From Sulfitobacter sp. DFL-14 (GTDB lineage Bacteria > Pseudomonadota > Alphaproteobacteria > Rhodobacterales > Rhodobacteraceae): a stretch of DNA of 64,000 nt. This document shows positions 30,218 through 38,624 of this stretch, piece by piece. The stretch covers positions 506,304-570,303 of the forward strand of contig NZ_QBFD01000015.1 of assembly GCF_003335585.1 (NCBI RefSeq), written 5' to 3'. The notes under the pieces are model-generated. The model ran no database searches and was not told the origin of the DNA. It saw nothing but the letters and a program-made list of their open reading frames with translations. Each line of letters starts with the position of its first letter. Positions within the stretch are counted from its first letter, which is position 1. A program made the position numbers and the translations under genes.

Positions 30218-30471
30218 GCAGCCAGCAAGCCATCCAGCTTGCCCTCGCGTTCAAGCGCGAAAAGATCGTCACATCCGCCCACATGGGTCTCCCCGATAAA
30301 GATCTGTGGAACGGTGCGCCCTCCGTTTGCCCGCTGGATCATTTCGGGTTTCCGGTCGGGGTTGGCCAAGATGTCGACCTCGGAAAAGCTGACACCCTTC
30401 TGGTTCAGCAACCGTTTGGCGGCATGACAGAAACCGCAAAGCGGCGATGTGTAGATTTCGACGGGTTTCAT
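30214..30471 (-). CDS. grxC: Glutaredoxin 3
   Basis: A small glutathione-dependent disulfide reductase, 85 residues, with the dithiol site C12-G-F-C15, the cis-proline TVP at 53-55 and the glutathione-binding GGCDD. The active site CGFC differs from the common CPYC but is usual in alphaproteobacterial GrxC. It heads the nitrilase gene (ATGA overlap), forming a glutathione-linked pair with it. Confidence 0.95.
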   Translation of the reverse strand: MKPVEIYTSPLCGFCHAAKRLLNQKGVSFSEVDILANPDRKPEMIQRANGGRTVPQIFIGETHVGGCDDLFALEREGKLDGLLAA

Positions 30472-30508
30472 TCGATATCCCTCTCAACAAGAAACGCTTA
30501 AAGGGGAT

Positions 30509-31243
30509 TTAGGTGTCTTTGGCCACGCGCGCCAGTGTTACCACACATACAGGTCCCGAACCTGCCGAAAGACAGGCCTCCGTCGCGGCGGCCAATGTCG
30601 CGCCGGAGGTCATCACGTCATCCACCAGCAACACCGGCCGGTCACGGACCACGTCCCGCCGGGCCGGGTTGAGACGGATGGCATTTTCAAGGGTCTTGCG
30701 CCGTTCCTCCCGGCCCAGACCGTCCAGCGTGGGGGTCGCACGATACCGTTGAAGCAGATCGACACAGCTCAGATGCCCCGATTCCCGTGCCATTGCGCGG
30801 GCCAGCAAAGCCGACTGGTTGTACCTGCGCCGGAGCCTGCGCCGCCAATGAAGCGGAACCGGGGCGATCAGGGTGTCGGGCTGCAGTACAGGTCGCGCAG
30901 CTGTTGTCATCCAGCGGCCTGCGGGCCGCGCGATTTCCTGACGATCCCCGTGTTTCAGCGCCAGCACCAGCTTGCGCCCGGTATTGGCGTACAACAGTGC
31001 CGCGCGCCCCTGCACCCAGGGGCGCGGGCTTTGCAGGCAGGAATCGCAGAATAACACGTCGCCCCCCGACAGGCCGGGCAATGGCGCGCCGCATTGGTCA
31101 CAGATCGTGCCGCCGATGAAAGACGTGTCGCGCCAACATGGTCCGCAGAGGCCAAAGTCGCTGTCCACGATTTCACCGCAAGTCAGGCATCGCGCAGGAT
31201 AGATGGCGTTCAACGCGGTTTGCAGTCTTTCCAACAACGGCAT
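30509..31243 (-). CDS. comF: ComF family phosphoribosyltransferase-like protein
   Basis: A 244-residue protein with an N-terminal four-cysteine zinc module (CLTCG, CGPCW, CDQCG, CDSCL) and a C-terminal PRTase fold carrying the PRPP loop VLLVDDVMTSGATLAAA. ComF homologues function in natural transformation in some bacteria; the role here is unknown. The start MPLLERLQ has a GGGAGG site 4-9 bases upstream and sits 11 bases from the start of the divergent methyltransferase gene. Upstream in-frame ATGs would overlap that gene. Confidence 0.88.
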   Translation of the reverse strand: MPLLERLQTALNAIYPARCLTCGEIVDSDFGLCGPCWRDTSFIGGTICDQCGAPLPGLSGGDVLFCDSCLQSPRPWVQGRAALLYANTGRKLVLALKHGDRQEIARPAGRWMTTAARPVLQPDTLIAPVPLHWRRRLRRRYNQSALLARAMARESGHLSCVDLLQRYRATPTLDGLGREERRKTLENAIRLNPARRDVVRDRPVLLVDDVMTSGATLAAATEACLSAGSGPVCVVTLARVAKDT

Positions 31244-31254
31244 ATTGACCTCCC

Positions 31255-32073
31255 ATGACCACGCCATCGCCCCTGACCGACCTGACTGCACTGGCTTTTC
31301 GCCGCGCGCGCGCAACGCCCGAGGCGCTGTTCCTGCATCAACAGGCCATCGACGAGATTCAGGATCGGCTCGGGATGGTTAACAAATCCTTTACCGCGCC
31401 AGCCGTGGTCACGGATTTTCCCGCCGTCTGGGGTGACCTGCTGCCAGAAGCGACGGTTGTTCCCGCCTCGGATGTCCTGTCGCTGGAGGTGGGGGCGCAT
31501 GACCTTGTGATCCACGGCATGTCACTTCATTGGGCCAATGACCCTGTCGGGCAGCTGATCCAGTGCCGCCGGGCGCTGCGCGCGGACGGTCTGTTTGTCT
31601 CTGCCGCTTTTGGTGGGCAGACCCTGCAGGAATTGCGCGCCTGTCTGGGCCAGGCCGAAGCCTCGGTCACCGGTGGCATGTCCCCTCGCGTCGCGCCCAT
31701 GGCCGAACTCCGCGACATGGGCGGGCTGCTGCAGCGGGCCGGTTTTGCGTTGCCGGTGGCGGATGCCGTGCCTCTGACCGTATCCTACCAGGACGCCTGG
31801 GCCCTGATGCGCGACCTGCGCGCGATGGGAGAATCCAACGCCCTGTCAGCACGCCTGCGACGGCCCACCGCCCGCGCCGTGATTGAAACCGCGGCAGAGC
31901 TTTATCAAAGCCATTTCAATGATGGCGAAGGCCGTGTGATCGCCACCTTCGAGCTGATTTTCCTGACCGGCTGGGCCCCGGACGAAAGCCAGCAGAAACC
32001 GCTGCGACCCGGTTCCGCACAGCAGCGCCTGGCAGATGCCCTGAACACGGATGAGACAAAGTTGCGCAATTGA
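31255..32073 (+). CDS. SAM-dependent methyltransferase-like protein (BioC/NDUFAF5-like)
   Basis: A 272-residue class I methyltransferase-like protein. Its opening AFRRARATPEALFLHQQAIDEIQDRL and the later HDLVIHGMSLHWANDPVG with LRADGLFVSAAFGG match the mitochondrial complex I assembly factor NDUFAF5 and BioC-like proteins. The glycine-rich SAM loop is weak (no clear DxGxGxG), as also noted for relatives. NDUFAF5 hydroxylates an arginine of complex I; a similar role is a reasonable guess. The ATG has no ribosome site and a stop lies just upstream, so it may be leaderless. Confidence 0.72.
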   Translation: MTTPSPLTDLTALAFRRARATPEALFLHQQAIDEIQDRLGMVNKSFTAPAVVTDFPAVWGDLLPEATVVPASDVLSLEVGAHDLVIHGMSLHWANDPVGQLIQCRRALRADGLFVSAAFGGQTLQELRACLGQAEASVTGGMSPRVAPMAELRDMGGLLQRAGFALPVADAVPLTVSYQDAWALMRDLRAMGESNALSARLRRPTARAVIETAAELYQSHFNDGEGRVIATFELIFLTGWAPDESQQKPLRPGSAQQRLADALNTDETKLRN

Positions 32074-32109
32074 CCCTGCGTTGAAACCGGCTATTTCAGC
32101 ACGACACTG

Positions 32110-33174
32110 GTGACCAAGGACAGAATTATGCAACCCGCGCGCCCGCAACATGCCAACGCCGACCATCCCGCTGTCCCCAGGGAACGTGTCGGCGTTCTGC
32201 TGGCGAACCTCGGCACGCCTGACAATTATGACTACTGGTCGATGCGCCGGTACCTCGGCGAATTCCTGTCGGATCGCCGGGTCATCGACTATTCCCCATG
32301 GCTCTGGCAGCCGCTGCTGCAACTGGTCATCCTCAGCAAACGCCCCTTCACCAGCGGTGCCGCCTACAAGAGCATCTGGAACCATGCCGCCGGCGAAAGC
32401 CCGTTGATGACCATTACCAAGGCGCAGACCGCCAAGATGGCGGCAGCGCTGAAAGAACGTTACGGCGATGACGTGATGGTTGATTTCTGCATGCGTTACG
32501 GAAACCCGTCAACGCAGTCCAAGGTTGCCGAAATGACCGCGGCAGGCTGCACGAAGATCCTGTTCTTTCCGCTTTATCCGCAATACGCAGGGGCAACATC
32601 AGCCACCGCCTGCGACGCGTTCTTTACCGCTTTGGGCAAGGAAAAATGGCAACCGATCGCGCGGGTCGTCGAACCCTACTTTGACCGCCCCGACTATATC
32701 GAGGCGCTCGCCCAATCTGTCGAGCGCGCCTATGCCGCGGCGGAGAAGCGGCCGGATATACTGATCTGTTCTTATCATGGTGTCCCCATCCGCTACCTGA
32801 TGGAGGGCGACCCCTACCATTGCCAATGCCAGAAAACGACGCGCCTGCTGAAAGAACGGCTGGGCTGGGACGACACCCAGATCATGACGACTTTCCAATC
32901 GAAATTCGGCCCCGAGGAATGGCTGCAGCCCTACACCGTGGAAGAAGTTGCCCGGCAGGCCAAAGCAGGCAAAAAGACCATCGCGGTCTGCGCTCCCGCC
33001 TTTTCAGCGGATTGCATCGAAACGCTGGAAGAGATCAACGAAGAGATCAAGGACAGCTTTGAAGAGGCGGGGGGCGAAAGCTTTACCTATATCCCCTGCC
33101 TCAACGATGAAGACGCGCATATCGCGGCGCTGTCGAACGCGGTTCAAGAGAATCTGAAGGGCTGGCTGGACTGA
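32110..33174 (+). CDS. hemH: Ferrochelatase
   Basis: Inserts Fe2+ into protoporphyrin IX, the last step of haem synthesis. The 354-residue protein has VLLANLGTPDN at 29-39, YPQYAGAT and the active-site histidine segment ICSYHGVPIRY, with CAPAFSADCIETLEEI near the C-terminus. Some ferrochelatases carry a C-terminal 2Fe-2S cluster; the cysteines needed are not obvious here. It follows the methyltransferase gene by 36 bases and ends at a strong bidirectional terminator. Confidence 0.97.
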   Translation: MTKDRIMQPARPQHANADHPAVPRERVGVLLANLGTPDNYDYWSMRRYLGEFLSDRRVIDYSPWLWQPLLQLVILSKRPFTSGAAYKSIWNHAAGESPLMTITKAQTAKMAAALKERYGDDVMVDFCMRYGNPSTQSKVAEMTAAGCTKILFFPLYPQYAGATSATACDAFFTALGKEKWQPIARVVEPYFDRPDYIEALAQSVERAYAAAEKRPDILICSYHGVPIRYLMEGDPYHCQCQKTTRLLKERLGWDDTQIMTTFQSKFGPEEWLQPYTVEEVARQAKAGKKTIAVCAPAFSADCIETLEEINEEIKDSFEEAGGESFTYIPCLNDEDAHIAALSNAVQENLKGWLD

Positions 33175-33181
33175 CTGGCTG

Positions 33182-33198
33182 AACTTGCGACGCAAGTT
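33182..33198 (+). repeat. 17-base palindrome after hemH
   Basis: AACTTGCG-A-CGCAAGTT is a perfect 8-bp inverted repeat with a single central base, seven bases past the hemH stop. With a CCGGG/CCCGG pair (33207-33222) and the terminator it forms three hairpins in a row. Confidence 0.5.
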
Positions 33199-33228
33199 GC
33201 CCTTGCCGGGAACCATGCCCCGGAACGC

Positions 33229-33258
33229 AAAAAAGGCGGTGCAGAACACCGCCTTTTT
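33229..33258. terminator. Bidirectional intrinsic terminator (hemH / small membrane protein)
   Basis: GGCGGTG (33235-33241) and CACCGCC (33247-33253) form a perfect 7-bp stem with a 5-base loop. Rightward it is followed by five T; leftward the six A before it become six T. It ends both hemH and the convergent small gene. Confidence 0.85.
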
Positions 33259-33279
33259 CGATTTAGATGTCGCTCTGAA

Positions 33280-33462
33280 TTAGTCAGCAGCAACAGCAGC
33301 GGCAACAACAGCCAGCAGCAGCAGAGGAACCAGAACACCGGAAGAAGAAGAAGATGCTTCTTCAACGATGACGGGTGCTTCCACGATCGGCTCTGCCAGC
33401 GAACCAGCGTAAGCAGTCGATGCAGCGGCTGTCAGAGCAGCGGCGAGAACGAGTTTTTTCAT
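33280..33462 (-). CDS. Tiny exported membrane-anchored protein, 60 residues
   Basis: Starts MKKLVLAAALTAAASTAYAG, a clear signal peptide cleaved near residue 19. An acidic proline-containing stretch (AEPIVEAPVIVEE), five consecutive Ser and a C-terminal hydrophobic helix (GVLVPLLLLAVVAAAVAAD) follow. The mature product of about 40 residues would sit in the inner membrane. GGAGG lies 9 bases before the ATG. Similar small proteins are common in Rhodobacterales by my recollection, without known function. It has its own terminator and a palindrome upstream, so it is likely well expressed. Confidence 0.75.
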   Translation of the reverse strand: MKKLVLAAALTAAASTAYAGSLAEPIVEAPVIVEEASSSSSGVLVPLLLLAVVAAAVAAD

Positions 33463-33487
33463 AGTATAACCTCCAGAAAAGGCGTGT

Positions 33488-33501
33488 TGCACAATTGTGC
33501 A
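33488..33501. promoter_or_regulatory. 14-base perfect palindrome upstream of small membrane protein
   Basis: TGCACAATTGTGCA is a perfect palindrome 25 bases before the start codon of the tiny exported protein. A promoter-like TTGCAA-N17-TTAGAA lies further upstream on the same strand, so it could be an operator or a 5'-leader hairpin. The rest of the 141-base gap to the L,D-transpeptidase shows nothing else. Confidence 0.4.
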
Positions 33502-33603
33502 CGCACGCACCCAAGACTTACCTCGTAAAACTTTCTAAACAGCATAACCGGGGGATTGCAAACCCGGATTCCGTTTTTGCGCCTTACAAGTCCTGAAATG
33601 TCG

Positions 33604-34215
33604 TCAAATAAGCAACACTTGCGTGCCGACCTTGGTCATGCTGAACAATTCCGCAATGTGTTCATTATAAAGACCAATACAGCCGTTCGACGACCGCCGC
33701 CCGATCTTGCGGGTGTCGTGGGTGCCGTGGATCCGGTAGTAGGTCCAGCTCAGGTACAGCGCGTGGGTGCCAAGGGGGTTATCCGGGCCCGGTCCGATGA
33801 ATTCGGGCCACTCCGGATTGCGCTGCAACATGGACGGCGTCGGCCGCCAGCTTGGCCCCACGACCTTTTGCACAACACTTGTCCGGCCCCGCCGCGTCAG
33901 GTCTTCTGTCAGGGGAACCGACGAGGGGTAAAGCTTGTAGACACTCTGATCTTCCGACCAGAAATGCACTGCGCGGCTGTCGATATCGACCAGAACCGCG
34001 CCGTTGCGGGTGTTGTCGAAATAGGGGCGCCAATCCAGCGTCCGGAAGCTGGAGATGTTGCGGCGGACCGTCTCGGTAAGATCACGTTCGGTCTGGGTTG
34101 TCGCCTCGGAGTTCACGTTTGACGAGGTCTGTGCCAAAGCGGGCGAAGCGATCAAGGCGGCGGATCCTGCAAGGAAGGCCCGACGGCTGCTTAATTTTTG
34201 GTGCTTGTCGGACAT
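33604..34215 (-). CDS. L,D-transpeptidase (YkuD domain), Tat-exported
   Basis: Builds 3-3 peptidoglycan crosslinks or links proteins to the wall. The 203-residue protein has a twin-arginine signal (SSRRAFLAGSAALIASPALAQ, start at residue 9). The YkuD catalytic motif is H163 (RIHGTHD) and C179 (SSNGCIGLYNEH). Start MSDKHQKL was chosen for its Tat layout and a GGAGAC site about 12 bases upstream. It is one of two L,D-transpeptidases within 2 kb, on either side of a CAP-domain lipoprotein. Confidence 0.92.
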   Translation of the reverse strand: MSDKHQKLSSRRAFLAGSAALIASPALAQTSSNVNSEATTQTERDLTETVRRNISSFRTLDWRPYFDNTRNGAVLVDIDSRAVHFWSEDQSVYKLYPSSVPLTEDLTRRGRTSVVQKVVGPSWRPTPSMLQRNPEWPEFIGPGPDNPLGTHALYLSWTYYRIHGTHDTRKIGRRSSNGCIGLYNEHIAELFSMTKVGTQVLLI

Positions 34216-34382
34216 TATCATGTCTCCATCAAAAAGGAATTTTGAGATTCTTCCCGATATATGACCCCAAAGCCTCAGTATCAAATCAAAGACCCGTCAT
34301 CAGGCAAGGTAACGCCGATGTGCGTTTGAACTGCAACGCTGTCCGCTGTAGGAGGGGCAAAACAAACTCGTGGAGCTATGCC

Positions 34383-34892
34383 GTGATCCGTATCCTGTCC
34401 GTCCTGATGGCAATCTGCCTCGCCTTGTCTGCCTGTGCGCCAGTCACCCCCCAAATTGGCTCTGATGGCAAACCGCTGCCCAAGGCCTATCGCATCCGCG
34501 CCGGCGAAACTGGCAAGATTCAGTTCAGAATGCTTGATTCCGTCAATGCCCTGCGCAGCGCCGCCGGACAGGCGACCGTGGAACTGAACCCGCAGTTGAA
34601 CGCTGCCGCCGCCACCCATTCCCGTGACATGTCGGTACAGAATCGGCCCTGGCACTTCGGCTCTGACGGATCCTCCCCGATCGACCGGATCGCCCGCGTC
34701 GGCTATACCGGTCATCTGATTGGCGAAACGATTTCCGAGACCTACGAATCGGAGCTGGAGACCCTGGCCGCCTGGATGGAGCAACCGGATACGCGCCGCG
34801 TCATCATGTCGCCGGATGCGCGCAACATGGGCTTTTCCTGGTTTCAGGAAGCGGGTGGCAAGATCTGGTGGACGCTGGTGATGGGGAACTGA
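34383..34892 (+). CDS. CAP/SCP-domain lipoprotein
   Basis: A 169-residue lipoprotein with GTG start. The lipobox LSA-C places the lipidated cysteine at residue 18. The CAP domain (about 45-169) shows MLDSVNALRSAAGQATVELNPQLNAAA-type helix 1 and SRDMS, with W-H-F-G and the closing MGFSWFQEAGGKIWWTLVMG. Bacterial CAP proteins are mostly of unknown function in the envelope. GGAG stands 8-11 bases upstream of the GTG. It converges with an L,D-transpeptidase and lies close to a second one. Confidence 0.85.
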   Translation: MIRILSVLMAICLALSACAPVTPQIGSDGKPLPKAYRIRAGETGKIQFRMLDSVNALRSAAGQATVELNPQLNAAAATHSRDMSVQNRPWHFGSDGSSPIDRIARVGYTGHLIGETISETYESELETLAAWMEQPDTRRVIMSPDARNMGFSWFQEAGGKIWWTLVMGN

Positions 34893-34905
34893 TCAGCAGT
34901 TCCCC
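34883..34905. terminator. Hairpin at convergent CAP / L,D-transpeptidase ends
   Basis: GGGGAACTG and CAGTTCCCC form a perfect 9-bp stem with a 5-base loop, overlapping the CAP stop codon. Neither side has a real T-run, so terminator function is plausible but not certain. Confidence 0.45.
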
Positions 34906-34911
34906 TGCCCT

Positions 34912-35409
34912 TCACGGGTTCAGCAGGATCGGTGTACCGTCCCGCACCATCGCATAGATGTTTTCGATATCCTTGTTCCGGACAGCGATGCAGCCCCAGG
35001 TCCAATCGCCCTTGTCCTTGTGCGACGGGTCCTTCTGGCCGTGGATGAAGATGTCGCCGCCGGGCTTCTGACCCAGCTCTTCCGCGCGCCTGCGGTCCAC
35101 TTCGTTGGGATATGAAATCCCGATCGACAAGTGGAAACGGCTGTTCGGATTGCGGCGGTCGATGATGTAGGTGCCTTCCGGCGTCTTGCCGTCGCCTTCG
35201 ACCGTCTTGTGCCCGACCGGAGCAAATCCAAGACGAATCGGATACTCCTCCAGCACCCTGTCATGATGCAGCAACCACATCTTGCGATCCTGCTTGTTCA
35301 CGACGACATAGGTGACTTCGGGGCCGTTATAGCGCTTGAACTTGCTGTTGCTGCACGCACCCAGTGCCACCAGCGCGGTGCCGCCCAGAATAAGTGTTCT
35401 GCGTTTCAT
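34912..35409 (-). CDS. L,D-transpeptidase (YkuD domain) lipoprotein
   Basis: A 165-residue lipoprotein: MKRRTLILGGTALVALGAC places lipidated C19. The YkuD fold follows (VVVNKQDRKMWLLHHD, TPEGTYIIDRRNPNSRFH), with H123 (FIHGQ) and catalytic C140 (TWGCIAV). This is the ErfK-like form that may act as transpeptidase or as a hydrolytic relative. It is distinct in length and anchor from the Tat-exported one nearby. The 131-base gap upstream (35410-35540) shows no further gene. Confidence 0.9.
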   Translation of the reverse strand: MKRRTLILGGTALVALGACSNSKFKRYNGPEVTYVVVNKQDRKMWLLHHDRVLEEYPIRLGFAPVGHKTVEGDGKTPEGTYIIDRRNPNSRFHLSIGISYPNEVDRRRAEELGQKPGGDIFIHGQKDPSHKDKGDWTWGCIAVRNKDIENIYAMVRDGTPILLNP

Positions 35410-35540
35410 TTGTTTTCGATCCTGCCTGACGGGTCAAATGTATCTTTGTTCCCCGCTATCACATACCCCAAAACGGGCCGTTCAAAAAGTGGTGAGACAC
35501 AAGAATTTTCACACTGCGGCATCAGAACCGGGCGCAGACG

Positions 35541-36755
35541 CTATCTGGAGAAACTCGCGGCAAGTTCAACATGTGACGACCAGCGAAACTGGTCCACGAC
35601 CTGCACCCAATCCAGCGTATATCCACCGCCCACCAATATTGCGGCATCGCGCGCAAAGGTCACCGGATTGCAGGAAACATAGGCAATACGCGGCACTTTG
35701 GCCGGAATGATTTCCACCACCTGCCGCTCGGCTCCTGCGCGCGGCGGGTCCAGCACGATGGCATCCATCCTGGCCAGTTCATCCGGCAGCATCGGACGCC
35801 GGTAGAGGTCGCGCGCCTGCGTTGTGACCGGTTTCAGCCCCTCGGCCATGCGCCAGCCGTGATCGAGCGCTTCCAGCATTTCCGCTGCGCTTTCCACCGC
35901 CAGGACACTGGCGTTTTCCGCCAGGGGCAATGTGAATGTCCCGCATCCGGCGAACAGGTCGGCAATCCGGGCCGCCGGGCCAACCGCCTCCCTGACCGCA
36001 GCGCAAAGCGCCGCTTCACCCTCTTTGGTGGCCTGCAGGAATGCGCCTGGCGGTGGCGTCACCTTCGCCCTGCCGAAATGCTGCACCGGGGGCACGCGCA
36101 TCGCGACGGTCTCATTATCCCAGCTCAACCGCGCAAGCCCAAGCTCTTCGGTCACCTGTGCCAAGGCCTGGCGGAGGGACCCATCCAGCGGTTTGCCCTG
36201 CGCAGCCGCAACATCCAGCCCCGCATCGCTTTGCGTGACCGTCACGGCCAGCGCCGCCTTGCGGCTGGTGCCGATCATGGCCAGCCGTTCCGCAATGGCC
36301 AGACCAGCCATGAGATCGGGATGCAGCAGCTTGCAGTCGGGAATCTCGACGATCACGTCGGATGCACGGCCGTGGAACCCGGCCATGGCACCCTTCTTGG
36401 TTCGGCGCGCGGCGAAAGCAGCCCTGCGGCGTGACTGCGGCGGGGAGGTGACGATGGGACGAAATTCAGTCTCTAACCCATGGGCATTCAACGAGATCCG
36501 AACGAATTCCTGTTTCCAGCCCGCAACGAAATCATCCGAGGCATGTTGCAACTGACACCCGCCGCAGGACTTGTAATGGCGGCAGGGTGGCGACACCCGT
36601 TGATCCGATGGCGTCACGATCCGGACATTGGTAAGCGTCTCGCCCTCGACCTCGCCGGAAACGATCTCGCCCGGCAGGGTCATGGGCGCGTAAATCGGGC
36701 CACTTGCGATACCGTCACCGTGGTGACCCAAACGAATGATCTGATGTTCTGTCAT
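35541..36755 (-). CDS. 23S rRNA (uracil-C5)-methyltransferase, RumA/RlmD-like
   Basis: A 404-residue iron-sulfur methylase. Cluster ligands C58, C64, C67 (CRHYKSCGGCQLQH) and C141 (DCKLLHP) match the RlmD pattern. The SAM site is ADLFAGCGTFTLPLAE, and the catalytic DPPRAG and SCNPVTFARD motifs are present near the C-terminus. The N-terminal TRAM-like part is short. Likely makes m5U in 23S rRNA; RlmC/RlmD or TrmA-like specificity cannot be separated here. Confidence 0.93.
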   Translation of the reverse strand: MTEHQIIRLGHHGDGIASGPIYAPMTLPGEIVSGEVEGETLTNVRIVTPSDQRVSPPCRHYKSCGGCQLQHASDDFVAGWKQEFVRISLNAHGLETEFRPIVTSPPQSRRRAAFAARRTKKGAMAGFHGRASDVIVEIPDCKLLHPDLMAGLAIAERLAMIGTSRKAALAVTVTQSDAGLDVAAAQGKPLDGSLRQALAQVTEELGLARLSWDNETVAMRVPPVQHFGRAKVTPPPGAFLQATKEGEAALCAAVREAVGPAARIADLFAGCGTFTLPLAENASVLAVESAAEMLEALDHGWRMAEGLKPVTTQARDLYRRPMLPDELARMDAIVLDPPRAGAERQVVEIIPAKVPRIAYVSCNPVTFARDAAILVGGGYTLDWVQVVDQFRWSSHVELAASFSR

Positions 36756-36794
36756 ACCAGCGCCATATCCTGTGCACGGGCATAGAAAAAGGGC

Positions 36795-38624
36795 CTATTC
36801 CGCCGCCGCCAGATCAAGAAACCCGCCAGACTGCCGGTGCCAGTAGCGGGCATAAAGCCCATCCTCGGCCAACAGGCTCTCATGCGTCCCCTCTTCAACG
36901 ATCCGGCCCGCGTCCATCACGATGATCCGGTCCATATCCGTGAGCGTGGACAGGCGGTGCGCCACGGCCAGCACCGTCTTGCCCTCCATCACACGGGTCA
37001 AAGCGGACTGGATCGACGCTTCGACCTCACTGTCGAGCGCGCTGGTCGCTTCATCCAGCACAAGGATCGGTGCGTCCTTGAGAATGGCGCGGGCCAAAGC
37101 GATCCGCTGGCGCTGACCGCCCGAAAGCTTCACGCCCCGCTCACCCAGATGCGCATCGTATCCCTTGCGGCCCTTGTGGTCCTGCATGTTCTCGATGAAC
37201 TCATGCGCCTCGGCCTTGCGCGCGGCGGCGATAACCTCGTCGCGGGTCGCGTCAGGCTTGCCGTATCTGATGTTGTCAAAGGCAGAGCGGTTGAACATCG
37301 CGGTTTCCTGCGTGACCATGCCAATCTGCCGCCGCAGGCTTTCCTGCGTCACATGGGCAATGTCCTGACCATCGATCAGAATACGGCCCTTCTCCAGCGG
37401 ATAGAGCCGCAAAAGAAGCGAAACCAGGCTGGACTTGCCCGCACCCGACGCCCCGACCACACCCAGTTTCTCCCCCGGTGCAATGGTCAGTGACAAATGC
37501 TCGACCCCGCCGCCGCCGCGCCCATAGGTGTAACGCACATCGTCAAAGACGATATCGCCCTGCGCCGCCTCAAGGTCGGTCGCGTCCTTGGCATCAAGAA
37601 GGGTCTGCGCCGGGGTCAGGGTGCGCATCCCGTCCTCGACCTCGCCCAGGTTGGCATAAAGCGCCATCAGCGTGAAACTGACCCAGCCGGTCATCTGCGC
37701 CAGACGCAGTGACACGGCGCCGGTGGCAGCGATGTCGCCGGCAGTCACCAGCCCCAGCGACCAGTACCAAAGCGCGCCACCCACCAGCAGCACGGGCAAC
37801 AAGCCTGCAATTGTCATCAGCCAGAACCGGAACGAAACGCTGACCCAGCCAAAGGCCAGCGAGGTATCGCGAAATCTGCTCATCGCGCCCAGCGCGGCGC
37901 GGTCCTCATGCTCGGCATGGGCAAACAGCTTGACCGTTTTGATATTGGTGATCGTGTCGACCACCTGCCCCGTCACCATGGCGCGGGCAGAAGCGCGCGC
38001 CTTTGACCGGCTCCGCACAAGCGGCATGTAGCGGCGGATCAAAAGGACATAGCCGCCCATCCACACCACCAGTCCCAGCGCGATGCGCCAGTCCACTGTG
38101 CCCAGCAGCATCACCGCCCCGATGAAGGAGGCCAGCGCAAATAGCACCGTGTGGATCATCTCGATCACCACATCGGTCAGGGCGCGCCCGGTCTGCATTT
38201 CCTTTTGCGAGATGCGGCCGGCAAAATCGTTGTCAAAGAAGGTGACCGCCTGCCCCAGCGTATAGCGATGCAACCGCGACAGGACGAGGTTGAACACATT
38301 CGGCCCGATGACGATGGACTGCATGAAGGAGCTGGCACCAAAGAGCGCCGGGCGCAGGATCACAAAGAAGGCCAGAGACAGCAGCAAGATACCCGATTGA
38401 TCCCGAAAGACCGACCCCGCGTCAGAAGACAGCGCCGCATCCACGACCATGCCGAGGATCAACGCTGCCATCACCTCGACCACGCCAGCCAGGATCGACA
38501 GCACCGATGCTGTAGCCAGCGCCGGCCCGGATCCCTTGAGGGTCCAGCGGAAGAATCCCATCAGGTGCCGCGGCGGCGGGCTGTCGCTTTTGGAGAATGG
38601 GTCGATCCAGTTGGCAAGTCTCAC
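36795..38624 (-). CDS. ABC exporter half-transporter (membrane + ATPase), second of pair
   Basis: A 609-residue fused half-transporter: six-helix membrane domain (about 20-330) followed by an ATPase with Walker A GASGAGKSSL (near 395), signature LSGGQRQRI and Walker B ILVLDEATSALD. Multidrug/lipid exporter type (MsbA/MdlB-like). Its start overlaps the stop of the upstream paralogue by ATGA, so the two most likely form a heterodimer. Substrate unknown. Confidence 0.9.
   Translation of the reverse strand: MRLANWIDPFSKSDSPPPRHLMGFFRWTLKGSGPALATASVLSILAGVVEVMAALILGMVVDAALSSDAGSVFRDQSGILLLSLAFFVILRPALFGASSFMQSIVIGPNVFNLVLSRLHRYTLGQAVTFFDNDFAGRISQKEMQTGRALTDVVIEMIHTVLFALASFIGAVMLLGTVDWRIALGLVVWMGGYVLLIRRYMPLVRSRSKARASARAMVTGQVVDTITNIKTVKLFAHAEHEDRAALGAMSRFRDTSLAFGWVSVSFRFWLMTIAGLLPVLLVGGALWYWSLGLVTAGDIAATGAVSLRLAQMTGWVSFTLMALYANLGEVEDGMRTLTPAQTLLDAKDATDLEAAQGDIVFDDVRYTYGRGGGGVEHLSLTIAPGEKLGVVGASGAGKSSLVSLLLRLYPLEKGRILIDGQDIAHVTQESLRRQIGMVTQETAMFNRSAFDNIRYGKPDATRDEVIAAARKAEAHEFIENMQDHKGRKGYDAHLGERGVKLSGGQRQRIALARAILKDAPILVLDEATSALDSEVEASIQSALTRVMEGKTVLAVAHRLSTLTDMDRIIVMDAGRIVEEGTHESLLAEDGLYARYWHRQSGGFLDLAAAE

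Noticed and set aside
33207-33222. CCGGG/CCCGG pair near hemH as a separate terminator
   Set aside because: No T-run; the real terminator follows at 33229-33258.
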